64,000 nt of DNA from Podospora comata (lineage: Eukaryota > Ascomycota > Sordariomycetes > Sordariales > Podosporaceae), in contig CP071493.1 in NCBI GenBank assembly GCA_017354895.1, forward strand, positions 8,308,001 through 8,372,000, written 5' to 3'. This document shows, piece by piece, positions 58,458 to 64,000 of the stretch. The notes under the pieces are model-generated. The model made no database searches and was not told where the DNA came from. It was given only the letters and a program-made list of their open reading frames with translations. Made by a program: the position numbers and the translations under genes. Position 1 is the first letter of the stretch. The number at the start of each line of letters is the position of its first letter.

Positions 58458-58750
58458 AAGGGATCAAAGATCAGAATAGGGCTTTGGAAAAGTCACAACA
58501 TGCGTAGGAAAATCGATTTGATGCCTCCCTCAACACCAAACACGCCTTCCTCAAATGCAATTAGGCCTGGTCTGCATGACAAAGGCCCTCCTATATCCCC
58601 AGGACGCCTGTAACCTCTTCAAAGAGGCCTATCTAGCAAACAAATGGGCCTCAAAAATGTCTAGATACGCGCAGAAAGAATCTAATTAGGTCTCAAAAGA
58701 GCCTCGGTACGCCTCAGATGACAGAACGCATGCCTCAACAAGACATCAGG
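58458..58750. repeat. diverged array with 21-bp period and GCCT anchor
   Basis: A [AG]NGCCT-like anchor recurs about every 21 bp. Anchor G positions are about 58523, 58544, 58565, 58585, 58606, 58627, 58648, 58669 (diverged), 58690 (GTCT), 58711 and 58732. Weaker matches at 58460, 58481 and 58502 keep the same register. Bases between the anchors are A-rich and poorly conserved. An extra GCCT at 58701 sits half a period from its neighbour. The array begins just past the hexokinase stop and overlaps its last three bases. Stops in all frames argue against a coding origin. Confidence 0.75.
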
Positions 58751-60523
58751 TACGCATGCTGGCCAAAGCAGCAGGCACCAAAACGCCGGCGCCGGTGATA
58801 CCGCCATCGTGGCAGGGATGCAAGACCACACGAATAGGGGCTTTCCCATCAAACTCCAACGCCAAAATCTTATCCAGATAGGCCTGTGTGTCGGCCAAGT
58901 AGTCTTGGAAGTGCTGAATGCACCCACCAGTGTATCCAACCACCAACTCAGTGATGTCCTTCTTCCCAATAGCACCAGGCTCCGGGATCTCCTCGGCACA
59001 CATCAGCAAACCAATTGTCGAAGCAGCAATGATGCCGGCAGCTCTCTTCTGAATCGCCACGGCAATCTTGTGCAGGACGGCCTCGAGTGTCTTGGTCCAC
59101 TCAAACTCGGGATGCTCGGCCGGGAACTCGTTGCTCAGCTGGTCGGCCATGCTACCCTTGGGGCTGTTGTGGTAATAGTGGCTCAAGAAAGTGGTGGTGA
59201 GGCCAAACCTCTGACGAAGCCTGCTTGGCAGCGTAGAGACAGACAGCTTGAGGACATTGATGCAGTAGTCAAGAAACATGATTCTGCCCAGCTCGCCCAG
59301 GTAGCGTCCGGCAGTCATGTACTCAAGAGGCTGGAAGCCGGGAATCTCTCCGGCCCTGTCAAGCTCCTCGTCCCACTTGTTGATCAGACCAAACTTGCGG
59401 AGAGGAGGCGCAGAGCCGTTGATGCTCCACTCGGTGTTGACAGCAATTTTGGCTGTAGCCACATCCTGACCGGGCAAGACGTTGATGGAAGCCGGGCGCT
59501 TGCTCTCATGCAGGGTAGAAAGCTTCAGGGGAATGGTGGCGTTGCAGCCTGTGCCGACAATGACGCCCATGGCCGCTTTCTGATGGGCTTTGGCGGGAAA
59601 CTGGCAGATGAAAGAGACAAGAGTTGACACGGAATCGTTCGCAATCGCAGCAATCTTGATGTTCGGCATGTCAGCAGTCTTGTGCTTCTCATAACCAGTG
59701 GTCAGGTGGCCACCGAGATCCAGGTTAGACGTGATGGCAAAACCCTTTCCCATCGCCATCAGTTTGGCCTCGGACAGTGAGGTCTGGTGCATGGGGAAAC
59801 TGAACGTGACACCCAGGGGAAGGTCCTGGTCAGGAGAAAGACTGAAGGCATCGCAGCCCTTGCGGACAACATGTGCAATGCGGTCGCCAATCCATGAGAA
59901 CAAACTCTCCGAGTTCTCGTTCTTGAGACTTTCACCGATGGGCCAGGAGTGCTCGAGAAGGCGGTTCAACTTGCGGGAGGTGCTGGGCACGCCAGCGTCA
60001 TCCACAACCAAATCGTGCTGAAGCTCGATGAACCCAACACGGAGGTTGGTTCCGCCACTAAGAAACGTTAATCCCAGCTCTCCGAAGTCTAACCGAACCA
60101 GGAGAGTGTGGCTTGGGTTTTCTTACATGTCAATGGCGAGGTAACTGTTTGGTGAAGATGAAGTGTCAGCATCTTGTTCTTCGCTTCGTCTGTGTATCAA
60201 CCCCCGCACTTTATGCAGCTGCCGACCGGAGCCGACTCGTCCGTTACATTCGCCTAGAAGCAATACATCTCCTGCTCCTTTGGGCAACCTCAACCAAGAT
60301 TGATGAGATGATAAACTTACCGACCGCTATCACTGCCGTCCTGGCCGGCGCTCACCTCGGGGGATAAGATCGATTCAGAGATTGGGGTGGGCAGGAACAT
60401 GTCCGACGACTCGGCCGAGAGCTTGGCAAAGGTCGAGGCCATCTCGCGAGCGAGCCCAGAGAGTTTCTGGACATCGATAGCCAGTGGCTCGAGAAACTTG
60501 TCGATTTCAAGCGTCGAACCCAT
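58746..60523 (-). CDS. hexokinase-family protein, possibly a regulatory type
   Basis: Exons at 60523-60321, 60144-60127 (18 nt) and 60057-58746 join in phase to give about 510 residues. The phosphate-1 motif is DIGGTNLRVGF. The sugar region LGVTFSFPMHQTSL and GKGFAI keep the Lys. The catalytic Asp is Asp215 in IANDSVSTLV, and the glycine loop is GTGCNATI. Differences from active fungal hexokinases are TKG to GKG and CEWG to TEWS. The C-terminal DGSVY motif also becomes TGGCI. In Aspergillus two diverged hexokinase-like proteins (HxkC/XprF and HxkD) regulate extracellular protease genes and are thought not to phosphorylate sugar; this protein may be of that kind. Loss of activity is inference from motif changes. 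Confidence 0.82.
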
Positions 60524-61344
60524 GTTGACGACTGTACAAAGGAAACAAGGGGGGGTACAGATGCTGTAGGAGAACGAGATGCTTCTAACACTTCGGGTAA
60601 CGGCTGTCGATGGTCCAAGAGGAACCAAAACGTGCTGAACGCGTAAAGATTGTTGCTTGGAAAGAATTCAAAACAAAATAACCATGGGAAAGTCGCTAAG
60701 TGGCGGAGTGCTTCCCATAGCTGTTGGTAAACGGCAGGAGCGACGACGGACGGGCACCTTCGATATTCAAGAGCGATGGAATCTCCCCCCCTGAAGCATT
60801 TGCCGCTAAGAGAGGGAAACAGAAACATATAAAAAAAAACACCTTCGAGTCTGCCAAAATATTGGCCTATGACGAGCAATATTGAATACGCTGCCTCTTT
60901 GGGCTACATCAGCGTCCCAATGTCACGTATCATCGACTCAGCAGGCAGCATGTCGTGGAGGTTGCCTTTGGGGCCACGATCACCACAGCCAATCAGCGGT
61001 CTTGTTACACCTTGATGGTGTCCTTCAGCGCACCCACCTGTTCTGCCAGCAGGGGGTCACCCTCAGCGTGCAACCACGGGAGAGGCACGACGACGTCCAT
61101 CGTCAAAACAGGAAACCTTCGGGAATTTCTAGATGCATGAACAGGACCCCAAAATAGCCACGGGAGTGTTTAAGCTCGTCTCTTAATCTGCTCATTGCAT
61201 GCCCCTGCATTTCATGTTCGCCCAACCCTAACCCAACAGATGATACTATGGAAACTCCGTTTTGAGTCGTGTCTTGTCTCATGGCCATGACACATGCTGA
61301 TATGCCTGTTATCTATACATTATTGTCTTGCTGTGGTCCATCTT
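60524..61344. other. intergenic region between hexokinase-like gene and cef1
   Basis: This is the promoter of the hexokinase-like gene and the 3' region of cef1. It holds a nine-A run near 60831 and no gene. Confidence 0.4.
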
Positions 61345-63772
61345 CTAATGCCCATTGATCCTCCCTCCATTCAGAGTCAGCTCCTCTAGCTCAGCTCTCA
61401 TCTTCCGGTACTGCTCCTGTGCCTCTCTCTCCCTGGTGCTGACAAATGCAACCTCGGCCCTGAGAGCTCCAAGACGTCTTTGAATCGCGGCCTCCTCTGA
61501 TGTCTGCAGGACCTTGAACCCACTCAGCGCAGCCCTGGCCTTTTCCAAAGCCTCGTGGGCCTCCCCAATCTTCTTGCGCAGCATCTCGGCCCGGTTCTTG
61601 TACCCGCCCAAGTGCAGATTCAACTTCTTTTCCAGCTTATTGCCCTTCTCTGCGGAAGCAATCAAGGCGTCGATAGCAGTCTGAATCATGTTAGCCCATA
61701 CACATTCTTGAGTTTTCCGCCCCTGTGTGTGGGAGACGTGTGGAAGAACTTACGTCCAGTGCCGATCGCATGATGGCAATGTTTTGCTCCTCCTCGCTGT
61801 CATCCTCATCGTCATAGCACCCAAGGCCCAGCAACAGGGCGTTGGTATTGTTCCTGTTGTACACTGCCTGGACAGCCTCCGGCTTCGGCTTTTCCCTCAT
61901 CTCCATGAGAATCTGAAGGCGAGCCTCTTCTAGAGAATCATCTTCGAAACGGGCGATATCCACCGGCTTCACGTTTGGTGGCGCCCCTGGAAGTGGGTAT
62001 TTGGTCGCATCATGTGCCATCAACAGGGCCGCTTCCTTCGCCACCAGCTTCTCCACCTCACTCTCGTCACTCTTGCTCAGCTCTGCGAATGTAGCTTTCC
62101 AGTCTACATATACTGGCCTTGGCAAGTCCTTTTGCATGACCTGGGTCCGTCTCTTGCGCTCCAAGTACTCGCGGGCTTCGCGGATCTGCCGCTCTCTGCG
62201 ATCTCGCTCCGCCGCATCCTCCTCCGTCTCCTGTGCAACAGCCGGCTCCTGTTGCTCATCCGGCAGTTCCAATTCCCAGTCAGTTTCCTTGGGTTTGGGA
62301 AGGGCGGCAAGTCTTTCCTTGAGTTGGTGTCGGAGAGATAGATCGCGCAGTCTGGCGTCGTTAGGGGTTCCTCCAACCATGGACATTTCATCATCGTTGG
62401 CGTTCAGCGCGAAGCTATCGCGAGGCGTGCGGTGAGGAGTTTGACCAACCCTGGCTGGAGTAGCGCCGACCCCATTTGCGCCCGACCGGAAAGGGGTTGC
62501 CAGCGGGTTTTCCGTGACTATCACCTGCCTCCGTGGCGCTACCGATTCGAACCCGGTTGAACCTGCACCCTCATGGAGAGGGGTGTTCTCACCACCCAAA
62601 AGAGATGACTGCGTCTCAGTCAAGGCTCTAATGTTCCGGATCTCGTTCGCGATGTGGTCTTCTTGCGCGGGAGCTCGAGGTGTTCTGATCGGCGCGCTGG
62701 TGTTGAGCGTTGTGTAGTTGCCAACCAAGCCGCGGGTGGCATCATTGTCACTCTCGCGAGCCATCATGCTTGCCCTTTCTCCGATCATGCCCATTTTGAC
62801 GATTTCCTCCAACTCACCCTCGCCAACCTGAGGGGCTGGAAGCACTAGCGCTCTCCTCTTGCTGCTCTGCTCTGCCTCGCGCATCTTCTGCATCTGACCA
62901 GCCTTGAGCGCTGCCTGCATCGACTGCGAGGGCCCCTCATTCTTTTTTCGCTTCCTATCACCTTCCTCATCGCCCTCTCCCTTCCGCTTGTTGCCAACTT
63001 GCTGCTTCTTGGGGTCGAAATGGGCTCGCTGCCACTCGTTGCGCGCAATCTCCTCAGTCGTATCGTAGAATCCAGGGACAGCCTTCTTTTCGAACGGAAT
63101 ATCGGCATTATAGTCCATCTGCCCCTTCTTCCTTGTTGTCACCTTGATGTTGATGCCGGCCGTTTTCAGCTCTCGTCGTTTCTGAAGCGCTGCCAGCCGT
63201 CTGGACTCCTCCTGCTGTCGTTCACGGGCCTTGCGCTTGGCCTTCTTGCCCTGTGTATTGGCAAGACGGGCGCGCGCCTCGCTCAGCATTTCCTTCTCGT
63301 CCTCGTCGAGATCGATGGTGTCGGGTCGGGCAGGCTTCGTTTCGGGATCGGGATCCACCTCGCCAGGGCGTAAACGACGAACATCATCGGCGGATGGTGC
63401 CTGGGCTTCTCCTCCATCGGGACCGGTCAGACCGAGGGACGAGGCTTCTCGTTGTTCGGCTTCGTCGAGGAGTTTCTGGTAGCGTTCGAGACACTGGTTG
63501 GCAGTGCGGCCGACAATCGGGGCGATGGTGCGCCATTGCGTGGGCATCAACTTTGCCAAATGTAACAACTTTTCATCCTCCTCCTTGCTCCACTCGATCT
63601 TCTTGATGCTGGGGTCGAGCCACTCGTTCCATCTTGCCTTGCACTGTTTTGGTGTTTTCCGGGCCAAGAGCGACGAGACACGCGCCCACTGGTTCAGCCC
63701 GTACTTGCTGACGGACGCCTTAAGAATTTCATCTTCGATGTTCGTCCATACACCTCCTTTTACCACGGGCAT
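61345..63772 (-). CDS. cef1: pre-mRNA-splicing factor Cef1/Cdc5
   Basis: Two exons (63772-61754 and 61680-61345, 73-bp intron, phase 0) give about 784 residues. Met 63772 is used because the protein then starts [18 protein letters not shown], the conserved Cdc5 N terminus; the upstream open frame is leader. Two Myb repeats span roughly residues 5-105 ([43 protein letters not shown]). The middle is highly charged and contains the conserved [15 protein letters not shown]. The C terminus is coiled-coil-rich ([16 protein letters not shown], then [21 protein letters not shown]). Cef1/Cdc5 is a core subunit of the Prp19 (NineTeen) complex needed for spliceosome activation, in the nucleus. Confidence 0.94.
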
Positions 63773-64000
63773 CTTGTTTACTGGTCGGTTTGATGGGCCC
63801 GGTTGGCGATGATTGTGGGATGTTGAAAAAGTTGGAACAGGCAAGTCACGGAAAAGTGGAAGGCGAAGCTGCGCGCGAGGCTTGGTTTGACGACTGGGCG
63901 TTGCGCCATTTGATTGGGTGGAAATCCAGATGTAAGGACCCACACAAGCTTTTCAAGATGGCTCTTGGCACTCTTTTGATCCTTGTCAGCCCGCGTCTCC
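63773..64000. other. upstream region of cef1
   Basis: This is the leader and promoter side of cef1, cut off by the window end. No other feature was seen. Confidence 0.4.

Noticed and set aside
62540-62562. A GGTTCGAATC-like B box on the minus strand
   Set aside because: It lies inside the cef1 coding sequence and no tRNA fold surrounds it.

Overview
This window looks like ordinary nuclear euchromatin of a filamentous ascomycete, most likely a Sordariomycete (Sordariales-like). The evidence is numerous short introns (mostly 50-90 bp, GTAAGT/GTATGT-type donors, CTAAC-like branch sites, CAG/TAG acceptors), moderate GC content, dense genes on both strands, and families typical of that group (bHLH Pho4-like factor, 2EXR, Zn2Cys6 factors, NmrA-like proteins, P450, GPI Ser/Thr-rich wall proteins). 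I see no rRNA, tRNA, CRISPR array, LTR element or intact transposon.

Layout. 1-9.9 kb: a small secreted Cys-rich protein (1212-1874, minus), two uncharacterised genes (3.1-4.0 kb plus; 4.2-5.2 kb minus) and a bHLH regulator (7063-8201, minus). 9.9-19 kb: an unresolved membrane-like locus, a SulP sulfate permease (11484-14042), a DUF1772-like membrane protein (14724-15383) and the Ctf18 clamp-loader subunit (15866-18890). 19-24.4 kb: a 2EXR-like gene relic and a head-to-head pair of sulfur genes, a YeeE/YedE-type transporter (22048-23223, minus) and an ETHE1/Blh-like metallo-beta-lactamase (24470-25502, plus). 25.9-40 kb: a cytochrome P450, a small secreted protein, a kelch-repeat membrane protein (29115-31889), a 4 kb gene-poor stretch and a GPI-anchored Ser/Thr-rich wall protein (35917-38620). 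40-49.3 kb: a divergent NmrA-like pair, a Zn2Cys6 transcription factor, the scavenger decapping enzyme DcpS overlapping a GILT-like thiol reductase tail to tail, and a RidA protein. 49.4-64 kb: a hypothetical membrane protein, Nse1 (SMC5/6 complex), a multi-pass membrane protein, an MFS transporter, a hexokinase-family protein of possibly regulatory type, and the splicing factor Cef1/Cdc5.

How genes fit together. Three sulfur-related genes (sulfate uptake, thiosulfate/sulfur-type uptake, persulfide oxidation) lie within 14 kb; the last two form a divergent pair whose bacterial counterparts are often linked. Ctf18, Nse1 and Cef1 are conserved housekeeping genes. The two NmrA-like genes and the zinc-cluster factor form a possible small regulatory or redox group.

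The most unusual non-coding structure is a diverged array with a 21-bp period and a GCCT anchor, just beyond the hexokinase stop codon (about 58458-58750). Exon structures below were derived by eye from splice signals and reading-frame phase; they were not checked against transcripts or databases.
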